NCBI RefSeq assembly: GCF_000738435.1
Contig: NZ_CP003984.1
Location: 2,046,001 to 2,110,000 of the forward strand
Length of the DNA: 64,000 nt
Origin: Planktomarina temperata RCA23
GTDB lineage: Bacteria; Pseudomonadota; Alphaproteobacteria; Rhodobacterales; Rhodobacteraceae
Reading direction: 5' to 3'
Made by a program: the position numbers and the translations under genes
Notes under the pieces: generated by a model
Told to the model about the DNA's origin: nothing
What the model saw: only the letters and a program-made list of their open reading frames with translations
The model's database searches: none
Shown here: piece by piece, positions 54,622 to 62,930 of the stretch
How positions within the stretch are numbered: position 1 is the first letter of the stretch
Layout of the letters: the number at the start of each line of letters is the position of its first letter

Positions 54622-54909
54622 ATGATTATCAACCACCCGCTTCTTGGTCCACGCGACAGTGCAGAGTTTACCTATATGGGAGATGCCAAGCTGATAGAAC
54701 GCCCCGATTGGCAAGACCCGGAGGCTTTGGCGAAATTTATTGACTATGGCTATATGCGCGACAATCCTGCCGGGGCGCATCGTGAGCTTTGGTATCACGA
54801 GCAGGGCGATCGCTCCTTCCTTGTCGTCACCCGCGACACAACCACCCATGAAATTTCCGCCGTGGAACTGGCCCGCGATGTGGCCCGCAGCCGGGGGCGA
54901 AGCCGATGA
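54622..54909 (+). CDS. soxD: Sarcosine oxidase subunit delta, cysteine-free variant
   Basis: 95 residues. Canonical SoxD holds a zinc ion through two N-terminal Cys, a His and a later Cys. Here the start MIINHPLLGPRDSAEFTYMG has HPLL where CPxC is expected, and WYHEQGDRSFLVVTRDTTTH keeps the His but has Asp for the last Cys; there is no cysteine in the whole protein. The rest (LIERPDW, RDNPAGAHRELWYHE) clearly aligns. It lies between soxB and soxA, overlapping soxA by four bases. The subunit likely folds without zinc. Confidence 0.88.
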   Translation: MIINHPLLGPRDSAEFTYMGDAKLIERPDWQDPEALAKFIDYGYMRDNPAGAHRELWYHEQGDRSFLVVTRDTTTHEISAVELARDVARSRGRSR

Positions 54910-57860
54910 GCCAAATCAATCGCCTTCCGGGCGGGCAAATTGACCGCAGCCAGAGTTTGGACTTCACCTTCGATGGCAAGGCCTACCAAGGTCATGCGGG
55001 CGACACGCTGGCCAGCGCGCTTTTGGCCAATGGCGTGCGCCTCATGGGGCGCTCGTTCAAATATCACCGCCCGCGCGGCGTTTTAACCGCCGGATCTGAA
55101 GAGCCCAACGCCCTGGTCGAGCTCCGAGAGGGCGCGCGCAAGGAGCCCAACACCCGCGCCACCACGGCCGAGCTGTTTGGCGGCCTGAGCGCAAACTCAC
55201 AAAATAAGATCGGCTCGCTGCGCTTTGATCTTATGGCCATAAATGACCGCTTCGCAAATTTTCTAACCGCAGGATTTTATTACAAAACTTTCATGTGGCC
55301 CGCCACCTTTTGGGAAAAACTCTACGAGCCGATTATTCGCAAAGCCGCCGGGCTGGGAAGTATAAGCTTGCAAGAGGATCCCGACGCCTATGATCGCGGC
55401 TTTTTGCACTGTGATCTGCTGATCATCGGTGCGGGCCCTGCCGGGCTTGCCGCCGCGCTGACCGCGGGGCGTGCCGGCGCGCAGGTGATCTTGGCCGATG
55501 AGGACTTCACCCTCGGCGGCAGGCTCAATTCTGAACGCCTCACCCTTGGCGATCAGAACGGCGCAGATTGGGCGGCACAAACCGTAGCAGAGCTGGCCAG
55601 TCTACCCAATGTCGGCATCATGGCGCGCACCACAGTGCTCGGCGCCTTTGATCATGGCATTTTTGGCGCTTTGGAGCGGGTCTCGGACCACCTGCCCCAG
55701 CCAGCCCCAGGCAAACCCAGGCAAGTGCTCTGGCGGATCTATACCAAGGGCAGCCTTCTGTGCGCGGGCGCAACCGAGCGCCCCATCGCCTTCGAAAACA
55801 ATGATCGGCCCGGGATCATGCTGGCCGGGGCGATGCGCAGCTATGCCAACCGATGGGCCGTGACCCCAGCGCAGAGGGTGGCGGTCTTTACCAACAATGA
55901 CGACGGGCACCGAACCGCGGCCGATCTTCACGCAAAAGGCGTTGCCATTGCCGCCGTGATCGATGTGCGGCCCGATGCGCCGCTCAGTGGCGACTATGAG
56001 GTCATCGCAGGCGGTCAGGTGATCAACAGCCGCGGACGTTTGGGGCTCAAATCCATTGAGGTCGCCCTGCCCGGCGGCGGAAAGCGCCAGTTGTCTTGCG
56101 GGGCTCTTGGTGTGGCGGGCGGTTGGAACCCCAATGTGCATCTGACCAGCCACCACCGCGGCCGGCCTGAGTGGCTGCCACAGATCGCTGCCTTTGGCCC
56201 AGCTGCCGAGGGACCAAAAGCGCTGCGCGTGGCCGGCGCGGCCAAGGGGGATCTATCCACCGCTGGCGCCCTGCGCGGCGGCGCAGATGAAGCCGCCAGC
56301 TGGCTTCGCGAGAACGGATTTAGAGCGTCGAGGCTTGAGCTGCCAGAGGCCGAAGGCGCGCCCATCTCCATCACGCCCTTTTGGGCTGTCAAAGGCTGCA
56401 ACCGCGCTTGGCTCGATCAACAAAATGACGTGACGGTTAAAGACGTCAAATTGGCCCATCAGGAAAATTTCGTCAGCGTTGAACATCTCAAACGCTACAC
56501 CACGCTGGGCATGGCCACAGATCAGGGCAAGACGTCCAATATGGGCGGGCTCGCAATTATGGCGGAGCTGACTGGCAAAGCCATTCCAGAGGTCGGCACA
56601 ACCATTTTCCGGCCGCCCTATACTGCAACGGCCATTGGGGCCTTTGCAGGGCGTGATCGCGGGACACACTTCCGCCCCACCCGCAAGACCCCAAGCCATG
56701 CTTGGGCCGAAGAACAAGGCGCGGTCTTTGTGGAAGTGGGCATGTGGCTGAGGGCCCAATGGTTCCCAAAAGACGGCGAAACCCATTGGCGGCAATCTGT
56801 CGACCGGGAAGTGCTGGCCACGCGCAAATCTGTCGGTATTTGCGATGTCACAACCCTCGGAAAAATCGACGTGCAAGGCACAGATGCCGCGACCTTTCTA
56901 AACAAGGTTTATTGCAACGGTTTCGCCAAATTGGCCGTCGGCAAGACCCGTTATGGATTGATGCTGCGCGAAGACGGGATCGCCATGGATGATGGCACCG
57001 CCGCCCGGCTGGCGGAAGATCACTTTGTGGTCACAACCACCACGGCAAATGCTGTCTCAGTCTTTCGCCACATGGAATTTGCCCGCCAATGCCTCTGGCC
57101 AGATCTCGATGTGCAGCTGATTTCAACCTCCGAGGCCTGGGCACAATATGCGGTGGCGGGGCCAAATGCGCGGCGGTTGCTACAAAAGATTGTTGATCCA
57201 GAATTTGACCTGTCCAATGAGGCTTTCCCCTTTATGGCCTGCGCCAATATCACCGTTTGCGGTGGGCTGCGCGCCCGGCTGTTTCGGATCTCTTTCTCCG
57301 GAGAGCTGGCCTATGAAATCGCAGTGCCGACGCGCTACGGCGATGCGATGATCCGGCGTCTTATGCAGGCCGGAGAGGAATTTGACGCGATGCCCTATGG
57401 CACAGAAGCCTTAGGTGTTATGCGCATTGAAAAAGGTCATGCGGCTGGTAATGAACTCAATGGCACCACCACGGCCCTAAATCTTGGTATGGGGCGCATG
57501 GTGTCCAAGGCAAAGGACAGCATCGGCTCCACCCTATCGGAACGCAGCGGGCTGAACCATGCGGAGGCGCTGAAACTGGTTGGATTGCGGCCCGTGAACC
57601 TGTCCGATCCAGTACCCGCCGGCAGCCATTTGATGTGCAAAGGCGATCCAGTGGATGCCGCCCATGACCAAGGCTATGTCACCTCCGCCTGCTTCTCGCC
57701 AAATCTGGGCCATTCCATAGCGCTGGCCTATGTCAAGTCTGGCGATAGCCGCATGGGCGAAATCCTAAGGCTTGTCAGCCCATTGACCGGCTTTGATCAC
57801 GAGGTTGAAGTGGTCAGTGCCCATTTCATTGATCCTGAGGGGGAGCGTCTGCGTGCATGA
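54906..57860 (+). CDS. soxA: Sarcosine oxidase subunit alpha
   Basis: 984 residues. Order of domains: an N-terminal ferredoxin-like fold (FTFDGKAYQGHAGDTLASAL, residues 1-100) without iron-sulfur cysteines; a NAD/FAD-binding domain with LLIIGAGPAGLAAALTAGRA (near 172-191); and a C-terminal aminomethyltransferase-like folate domain (from about 600, with DVTTLGKIDVQGTDAATFLN, GPNARRLLQKIVDP and MRIEKGHAAGNELNGTTTAL) that transfers the oxidised methyl group to tetrahydrofolate. It overlaps soxD upstream and soxG downstream. Confidence 0.95.
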   Translation: MSQINRLPGGQIDRSQSLDFTFDGKAYQGHAGDTLASALLANGVRLMGRSFKYHRPRGVLTAGSEEPNALVELREGARKEPNTRATTAELFGGLSANSQNKIGSLRFDLMAINDRFANFLTAGFYYKTFMWPATFWEKLYEPIIRKAAGLGSISLQEDPDAYDRGFLHCDLLIIGAGPAGLAAALTAGRAGAQVILADEDFTLGGRLNSERLTLGDQNGADWAAQTVAELASLPNVGIMARTTVLGAFDHGIFGALERVSDHLPQPAPGKPRQVLWRIYTKGSLLCAGATERPIAFENNDRPGIMLAGAMRSYANRWAVTPAQRVAVFTNNDDGHRTAADLHAKGVAIAAVIDVRPDAPLSGDYEVIAGGQVINSRGRLGLKSIEVALPGGGKRQLSCGALGVAGGWNPNVHLTSHHRGRPEWLPQIAAFGPAAEGPKALRVAGAAKGDLSTAGALRGGADEAASWLRENGFRASRLELPEAEGAPISITPFWAVKGCNRAWLDQQNDVTVKDVKLAHQENFVSVEHLKRYTTLGMATDQGKTSNMGGLAIMAELTGKAIPEVGTTIFRPPYTATAIGAFAGRDRGTHFRPTRKTPSHAWAEEQGAVFVEVGMWLRAQWFPKDGETHWRQSVDREVLATRKSVGICDVTTLGKIDVQGTDAATFLNKVYCNGFAKLAVGKTRYGLMLREDGIAMDDGTAARLAEDHFVVTTTTANAVSVFRHMEFARQCLWPDLDVQLISTSEAWAQYAVAGPNARRLLQKIVDPEFDLSNEAFPFMACANITVCGGLRARLFRISFSGELAYEIAVPTRYGDAMIRRLMQAGEEFDAMPYGTEALGVMRIEKGHAAGNELNGTTTALNLGMGRMVSKAKDSIGSTLSERSGLNHAEALKLVGLRPVNLSDPVPAGSHLMCKGDPVDAAHDQGYVTSACFSPNLGHSIALAYVKSGDSRMGEILRLVSPLTGFDHEVEVVSAHFIDPEGERLRA

Positions 57861-58413
57861 TCTGATCGCCACCACAGCTTTGGGCACAAGCGCCCCAGCT
57901 GTCGACCACCATGGTCCCGTCACCTTGACCGAACAGCCAGGCATCGCACTTGCCTCTGTCGCAGCACGCCGCGGGGGAGAGCGCACAACGACCTTGGCCA
58001 TTCGCCGCATGATCGGGCCGACAGCGCCCAAGGCGGGGCATTGGGCCGGCGCACGGATCATCGCGTTTTGGACGGGCCCCGATCAATGGATGCTTGAAGC
58101 ACCCTATGACAGTGAAGAATTTTTATTTGAGCGGGCGATCCAGGAAACCAAAGGCAAGGCCTCCGTCACCGAACAAACCGGGGCTTGGTGTCGCTTTGAT
58201 CTGCGCGGTCCAAATCTTGCGGCCATTATGGAGCGGTTTTGCCCGATCAATATGGCCAAATTCATCGCAGGCAACGCCACACGAACCAGCATTGATCACC
58301 TCGGTTGCTTTGTGCTCTGCCGCGCGGAGGACCACATCTCGATCCTCGGGCCTCGGTCTTCGGCTGCATCTTTGCACCACAGCCTGCTGACCGCAATTCG
58401 GGCCGCCTTTTAA
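57853..58413 (+). CDS. soxG: Sarcosine oxidase subunit gamma
   Basis: 186 residues, folate-binding YgfZ/GcvT-like fold, needed for complex assembly. The clearest family stretches are ARIIAFWTGPDQWMLEAPYD and CRFDLRGPNLAAIMERFCPI. It starts at GTG 57853, eight bases inside soxA, which is usual for this operon; a longer in-frame ATG at 57793 runs well inside soxA. The stop codon lies in the loop of a strong hairpin. Confidence 0.88.
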   Translation: MHDLIATTALGTSAPAVDHHGPVTLTEQPGIALASVAARRGGERTTTLAIRRMIGPTAPKAGHWAGARIIAFWTGPDQWMLEAPYDSEEFLFERAIQETKGKASVTEQTGAWCRFDLRGPNLAAIMERFCPINMAKFIAGNATRTSIDHLGCFVLCRAEDHISILGPRSSAASLHHSLLTAIRAAF

Positions 58414-58420
58414 GGCGGCC
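58401..58420. terminator. Hairpin over the soxG stop codon
   Basis: GGCCGCC / GGCGGCC form a seven-base perfect stem around TTTTAA, which contains the soxG stop. There is no following T tract, so it may stabilise the mRNA end or act as a weak terminator between the convergent soxG and GlxA-type genes. Confidence 0.4.
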
Positions 58421-58445
58421 ATCATGTGATCTGACGCCCGCGACC

Positions 58446-59450
58446 CTAGACCGAGGGCACGGGACTGTTGTCCAAGACGCGATAGAGATTGATGCGCCGG
58501 CGATCCTCTTGGGGAGAGAGTCCAAAGGCCTCACGATAGTGACGCACCATGGGCGTGGTCGAGCCATAGCCCACCTGCAGAGCAATTTGTGCCATACTGT
58601 CTTTGGAATACATCACCAATTGCTTGGCGGCTTTCATCCGCAATGCACGGTAGTAATGAGACGGGCTCTGCCCCGTTGCCTTTTTGAAACTGCGCTCAAT
58701 CTGCCGGGGAGAGACGCCCACGCCATCCGCCACCTCTGCCACAGAAATTGGAGACTCGAGATGGGCTGCAAAAATGGTCACCGCTTTGGCCACCACGGGC
58801 GGTAAGGTCGCGTCGGTGGTGGCGCTCCGATAGGTTGGAATACTCTGCTGCACCCCCTCGCCCCGCATCAACGGATGCTGAAACCAGCAGGCCACTTCCG
58901 TCGCCACATCTGCCCCCAGGCGGGTTTCGATCAAACGCAGTGACAGATCAAAGGCCGCGGCCGCCCCTGAAGCCGTATAGCGGCGGCTCGCGACTTCAAT
59001 CACCCGATCAGAGGCCTGAACCTCCGGAAATTCTGAACGGAAGGCGGCATCATAGCACCAATGTACCGAAACCACATGACCGGCCATGACCCCGGAGCGG
59101 ACCAACGGAAACACCCCACCGCTGACACCGCCCAGCACCGCGCCGTGACGGGCCAATGCACGCAGCGCCCCAAAACCGGCTTTGGCATTGGCAAACTGCG
59201 CGCGGGGCGGGCTGAGCAGGAACAGATAATCGGGTCGCGTCAGATCGGATAAAGCCAAATCAGGCTCAAAGCTGATCCCTGCGCTGGAGCGCCGCTTTGC
59301 CATCGTCTCTGCAACCAGTGACCAAGAAAACGCCTCCTGCCCCGATATCTCATTTGCCGCGCGCAGAGGTTCGATCATTGAGGTGAGGCAGGCCATCGGA
59401 AAGCCTTCAAAAATCAAGAAACCAACGGACTGGGTTTTCACATCATTCAT
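58446..59450 (-). CDS. GlxA-family AraC-type transcriptional regulator (GbdR/SouR-like)
   Basis: 334 residues: an N-terminal DJ-1/PfpI-like domain (VGFLIFEGFPMACLTSMIEP; GVSGGVFPLVRSGVMAGHVV) and a C-terminal AraC domain with two HTHs (SVAEVADGVGVSPRQIERSF and MAQIALQVGYGSTTPMVRHY). This architecture is that of GbdR and SouR, which sense glycine betaine, dimethylglycine or sarcosine and switch on sox genes. Its position next to soxBDAG supports a sarcosine-sensing activator; ligand assignment is inference. Confidence 0.88.
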   Translation of the reverse strand: MNDVKTQSVGFLIFEGFPMACLTSMIEPLRAANEISGQEAFSWSLVAETMAKRRSSAGISFEPDLALSDLTRPDYLFLLSPPRAQFANAKAGFGALRALARHGAVLGGVSGGVFPLVRSGVMAGHVVSVHWCYDAAFRSEFPEVQASDRVIEVASRRYTASGAAAAFDLSLRLIETRLGADVATEVACWFQHPLMRGEGVQQSIPTYRSATTDATLPPVVAKAVTIFAAHLESPISVAEVADGVGVSPRQIERSFKKATGQSPSHYYRALRMKAAKQLVMYSKDSMAQIALQVGYGSTTPMVRHYREAFGLSPQEDRRRINLYRVLDNSPVPSV

Positions 59451-59518
59451 AAATATGATACTAAAAGGAAAACTGGCCCAGAGATCAAGAGGTCAAACGC
59501 CACGATTGAGGTTGATAT

Positions 59519-60172
59519 ATGACTGTTGAGAAAGCCACCCCGGCAAAGGCCGCCGAACTGACGCAAGACCCACCCAGGGCGCGCGATGGGCCTGAAAAAA
59601 CTCTCGAAGTGGCCATTGGACGCGCGTTGCGGGGATTTCGGCGGCGCCAGGAGGTCACGGTCGCCGAACTTGCCAGCCGCACGGGACTTTCCATTGGAAT
59701 GCTGTCCAAGATTGAAAATGGCAATACCTCTCCCTCTCTCAAGACATTGAGGGCCCTTGCAACGGCGCTGTCCATGCCGATCAGTGCTTTTTTCAGCCAG
59801 TTTGAGGCGCGCCGAGAAGTGATTCACACAAAAAGTGGTGAAGGGATCGCGACCGAGGAGACTGGCAGTCTGACGGGTCCTGAAACACGTCTTTTGGGAC
59901 ATATCAACGCCCCGTCCAGCGGGGTTATCGTAAAGCCATATTTGGTGACGCTGACCTCCAAGACAGATGTATTGCCAAGCCTCCAACAGGGCGGCACCCA
60001 GACCATCTATATGCTGGAGGGAGAAATGGACTACCGACATGGCGACAAGCTCTACAATCTTACCGCCGGGGACAGCTTGCAATTTGATGCCGATAGCCCC
60101 CATGGGCCGGAGGCTCCAAGAGATCTTCCCCTCCGTTATCTGTCCATCGTCAGCGCGCCGCAAAACGGCTGA
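59519..60172 (+). CDS. XRE-cupin transcriptional regulator
   Basis: 217 residues: HTH near 35-90 (ALRGFRRRQEVTVAELASRT, GMLSKIENGNTSPSLKTLRA), and a C-terminal cupin near 145-212 (YMLEGEMDYRHGDKLYNLTA, GDSLQFDADSPHGPE). Such XRE-cupin proteins often control amino-acid, polyamine or methylamine catabolism by binding a small ligand in the cupin. It is divergent from the GlxA-type regulator, so two regulators flank the end of the sarcosine operon. Confidence 0.9.
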   Translation: MTVEKATPAKAAELTQDPPRARDGPEKTLEVAIGRALRGFRRRQEVTVAELASRTGLSIGMLSKIENGNTSPSLKTLRALATALSMPISAFFSQFEARREVIHTKSGEGIATEETGSLTGPETRLLGHINAPSSGVIVKPYLVTLTSKTDVLPSLQQGGTQTIYMLEGEMDYRHGDKLYNLTAGDSLQFDADSPHGPEAPRDLPLRYLSIVSAPQNG

Positions 60173-60182
60173 TCGCTAGATA

Positions 60183-60596
60183 TTAACGCAGCAGGTCAAG
60201 CCCCGCCTTGCGGTGCGTGTACCAAACCAAAGCGGCCGCCACCACCAAGGACATGCCACTCGACATTACAAGAGACATCCCACCGGGCGCCGCAGCCCCG
60301 ACCCAGAGCGCGTGACCCATTGTCAGCAGCACGCCAAGAAGCGAAACAAACAAAGCCGGCCGCGCTGTGGCCCGGCGCAGCAGCATCAAAACACAGCCCA
60401 ATGCCCCCCCAAAAACCGCAACCGAAAAGGCGGCTGTCACCCAGCCGGGACGGTGGGCAATCACCGCCCTATAGGCGGGCGGGAAATCAGCCAGGGCGTC
60501 GGGATCCATTTGTAGAATAAAATTGAAACAACCAAGGGCGTTCCAAATCAGGCCCAACAGGCCAATCGCCCAAAAAACACGGCTCGGTTTTGTCAT
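60183..60596 (-). CDS. Small multi-helix membrane protein of unknown function
   Basis: 137 residues with about four hydrophobic helices (FWAIGLLGLIWNALGCFNFI, WVTAAFSVAVFGGALGCVLM, LFVSLLGVLLTMGHALWVG, MSLVVAAALVWYTHRKAGL). It looks like the uncharacterised sugar-transporter-like small membrane proteins common in marine alphaproteobacteria, but I do not recognise a defined family. ATG 60596 is preferred over a GTG one codon upstream. It is convergent with the XRE-cupin gene. Confidence 0.7.
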   Translation of the reverse strand: MTKPSRVFWAIGLLGLIWNALGCFNFILQMDPDALADFPPAYRAVIAHRPGWVTAAFSVAVFGGALGCVLMLLRRATARPALFVSLLGVLLTMGHALWVGAAAPGGMSLVMSSGMSLVVAAALVWYTHRKAGLDLLR

Positions 60597-61108
60597 CACG
60601 CGCGGCGCCTCTCTGCTATAAGATTATGACCTACAGAGCATCCCTATCATTGGCCCGCTCTTGCTCACAAGGCGCATTCATATCGCATGACCGCCAAAAG
60701 CCGGATCTGCAGGATGCGACTTGGGCCTTTATCAATCATTTTATTTATACTTAATAGGAAAGACCTATGCACAACCCAACCACAAAGCGAGACACTTGCC
60801 CGGTGGCAACACCGGGCTGCGCCTGCCTGCCCCCCGGCAGGCGCATTCACCATCAGGGTATACTGGTATATATGGTTATGGCTCAAATTCTGCAGTGATT
60901 TCACCACCCGCCATATGCGCCCGCCCAGGCCGGCGCTGCCCTCATTTCGTGCTGAACTGGCGTTATACAGAGGTCTTTAAAATATTATTGCATCATAAGA
61001 ACGCCATTCACATTGACTTTTTGCAACCAGAACTCTTCTCTCAGGGTCGAGAGATATTTTAGAATGCACCAATATAAATTGGTTAATAATCAGCGCGAGA
61101 AACAGTCC
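60597..61108. other. Gene-poor stretch holding the full-length repeat element
   Basis: These 512 bases carry no convincing gene. Bases 60759-60978 are the longest copy of the hairpin repeat family (separate entry). The flanks on both sides are AT-rich, and the right-hand flank presumably holds the promoter of the SnoaL-like gene. Open frames across the repeat are translations of the repeat itself. Confidence 0.6.
60759..60978 (+). mobile_element. MITE-like element, full-length copy 6, with terminal inverted repeats
   Basis: The ends are inverted: AAAGACCTATGCACAAC at 60759-60775 against GTTATACAGAGGTCTTT at 60962-60978, matching at 14 of 17 positions. Inside are the family hairpin GCCCGGTGGCAACACCGGGC, a nine-base stem GCGCCTGCC / GGCAGGCGC directly after it, and the CCTCATTTCGTGCTGAACTGG arm. 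At 220 bases with no coding capacity it fits a non-autonomous transposable element. No clear target-site duplication is visible and no related transposase is in the window. Confidence 0.65.
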
Positions 61109-61477
61109 ATGACAATCACTCACACACTTGATCCGTGGCAATTTGCCCAGGATTGGCAAGACGGCTGGAACAGTCACGATTTGGACCGGATCATGGCACA
61201 TTATCACGAAGAGGTGGTGTTTAGATCGGCCAAAGCGCAAGCCTTGGTTGGGAAGGGGGAACTCACCGGCCATGACGAATTGCGCGGCTATTGGGCCGAA
61301 GCCCTAAAGCGTCAGCCTGACCTCAAATTTCAAGTCCAAGACGTTTTCCGAGGCCATGAGATGATTGTCTTGAGCTACAGCAATCAAAACAATATCTGCG
61401 CGACTGAAACATTCTATTTCAACGCAGAGGGCCTGGTCTTTCGCGCAGCGGCTTGTCATCGAACACCGCGGCTCTAA
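61109..61477 (+). CDS. SnoaL-like / NTF2-like fold protein
   Basis: 122 residues with the opening helix WQFAQDWQDGWNSHDLDRIM, then HYHEEVVFRSAKAQ and FETFYFNAEG-like strands, the pattern of SnoaL-like NTF2 domains. The family ranges from polyketide cyclases to small hydrolases; no function can be assigned. ATG 61109 fits the domain start; ATG 61064 would add 15 residues. It stands alone downstream of the repeat element. Confidence 0.7.
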   Translation: MTITHTLDPWQFAQDWQDGWNSHDLDRIMAHYHEEVVFRSAKAQALVGKGELTGHDELRGYWAEALKRQPDLKFQVQDVFRGHEMIVLSYSNQNNICATETFYFNAEGLVFRAAACHRTPRL

Positions 61478-61578
61478 ATCCCCAATCGCCGTTCAAGCGC
61501 GCCATCACAGCGGCGTTGTGTTACCAAAATAAACCATTAGTCTGCAAATCGTCACGCGCTTGGAAATTCGGAGTAGCC

Positions 61579-61743
61579 ATGAGCAACAAGCAGATTAATT
61601 TCATCGGCTGGATACTTTTTATCCTGTCAGCGATTGGCTTCATCATCGCCTCCATCGGTAGTTTTTGGTCCATGGTGGGCTCTGTGTTCTTTTTGGTGGC
61701 CTGTTTGGTCTTTTTGATTCCGTTCTTTCGATCGGACGACTGA
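61579..61743 (+). CDS. 54-residue two-helix membrane protein
   Basis: A short protein: MSNKQINFIGWILFILSAIG, IIASIGSFWSMVGSVFFLVA, then CLVFLIPFFRSDD. Two hydrophobic helices with a polar start and an acidic end. GGAG lies six bases before the ATG, and a longer upstream frame lacks such a site. I do not recognise a family. Ribosome site, clean hydrophobicity pattern and stop suggest a real small membrane protein. Confidence 0.6.
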   Translation: MSNKQINFIGWILFILSAIGFIIASIGSFWSMVGSVFFLVACLVFLIPFFRSDD

Positions 61744-61834
61744 TCTAGCACCGGCGCATTTAACACAGATGCAATTTAAATAATATCATTATAACAATTG
61801 CTAAATGTGTAAACTTAATGTATTTTGCACGACT

Positions 61835-62227
61835 TTAAACCTGTACAGGCACCATCGTTCCCTGCATCAACGCAACTTTTACATCCCCATCAAACACATC
61901 AGCCCGCACGATCACCAAACGTGCACCAGATTTCTCCACATGGCCCACCGCCCGTAAAGGACCGTTGCGCCCCGGTGCCAGAAGGTTGATTTTCATTTCT
62001 GCGGTCAAAACCTCACAGCCCTCCGCCATCAGCGTCAAGGCCGCATATCCCGCTGCGCTGTCACCGAGCGCAAAGATCAAACCGGCATGGGCATAGCCAT
62101 GCTGCTGCTGACTGCCCGGCAGGATTGGCGCTGTGATTTCCACATGCCCCGGCTCAACGACAGTCATCTGCGCCCCAAAAGTTTGCATAATGCTCTGCCG
62201 TTCAAAGCTCTTTGTGACCCGTTCCAT
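61835..62227 (-). CDS. PaaI-family hotdog thioesterase
   Basis: 130 residues, hotdog fold. HGYAHAGLIFALGDSAAGYA (near 42-61) is the catalytic helix region of the PaaI/YigI-like thioesterases, and EMKINLLAPGRNGPLRAVGH follows. It would hydrolyse an acyl-CoA, possibly aromatic or medium-chain; the substrate is open. It starts two bases after the pdeM stop, so the two are co-transcribed. Confidence 0.87.
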   Translation of the reverse strand: MERVTKSFERQSIMQTFGAQMTVVEPGHVEITAPILPGSQQQHGYAHAGLIFALGDSAAGYAALTLMAEGCEVLTAEMKINLLAPGRNGPLRAVGHVEKSGARLVIVRADVFDGDVKVALMQGTMVPVQV

Positions 62228-62229
62228 CT

Positions 62230-62892
62230 CTATCCCCTTGGCATTGGCAAGACATGACAGGTCTCACCGGTTAAAACCGCGACAGCCCCCGGCTGCATCA
62301 AATCCCGCAAAACCGCCGCATCACTGCGCAGCCCTCCGGTGAAGGTGCCAAATGCTGGCAAAATTACCCTGTGCTGATCGTATAAAAAACAGGGGCGCGT
62401 GACATGGCGCCGGCCCAATGACACGGCGGCTTTTGGATGGTAGTGACCACAGACCTCGGCCTCCGCCTCAGCGATATGACGGAACACCAAGGGTCCATCG
62501 CGATACTCTGCCAGATGCGCACCCGAAAACTCAACGGGACCCGGATCGTGATTCCCCTCAATCCAAATCCACTGCCGCCCGGCCTGCATGCGATAAAGAC
62601 AAGCGCTTTGTGCAGAATCAAGGCTGCCCGAGGCCTGCAAATCATCAAAACTATCCCCCAGACAAATCACAATTTGAGGGGTCAAAGCCTCGATTTCTCT
62701 TTGCAATCTATAAAGAGTGTCTGCGGTGTCATAGGGCGGCGCCATAACGCCTGAGCGGCGCGCCATGCGATCTGATTTTCCCAAATGTAAATCTGACACG
62801 CAAAGAATACGCCGATGTGCCCACCACAAGACACCCGAAGCCCGCGCGGTCAGCTCAGCCCCATACAAGGAAAATACATGCCCATCACTCAT
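62230..62892 (-). CDS. pdeM: Ligase-associated DNA damage response endonuclease PdeM
   Basis: A 220-residue calcineurin-like phosphoesterase. Metal motifs are ILCVSDLHLGKSDRMARRSG (DxH, near 29-48), CLGDSFDDLQAS (GDxxD, near 76-87), WIEGNHDPGP (GNHD, near 109-118) and VCGHYHPKAAVSLGRRHVTR (GHxH, near 147). It belongs to the four-gene Lhr-helicase/LigB/exonuclease/PdeM repair cassette, of which two members are here. Lhr lies directly upstream. Confidence 0.92.
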   Translation of the reverse strand: MSDGHVFSLYGAELTARASGVLWWAHRRILCVSDLHLGKSDRMARRSGVMAPPYDTADTLYRLQREIEALTPQIVICLGDSFDDLQASGSLDSAQSACLYRMQAGRQWIWIEGNHDPGPVEFSGAHLAEYRDGPLVFRHIAEAEAEVCGHYHPKAAVSLGRRHVTRPCFLYDQHRVILPAFGTFTGGLRSDAAVLRDLMQPGAVAVLTGETCHVLPMPRG

Positions 62893-62930
62893 GCCCCTGC
62901 ATCGCGCATTATGCGGGGGGATGGCAAGTT

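Noticed and set aside
60687-61062. Overlapping plus-strand open frames across the 60.8-kb repeat
   Set aside because: They translate the repeat itself; the same peptide (CTTQP...LPGGNTGL) appears wherever the repeat occurs, with no ribosome site, so it is not a protein family.
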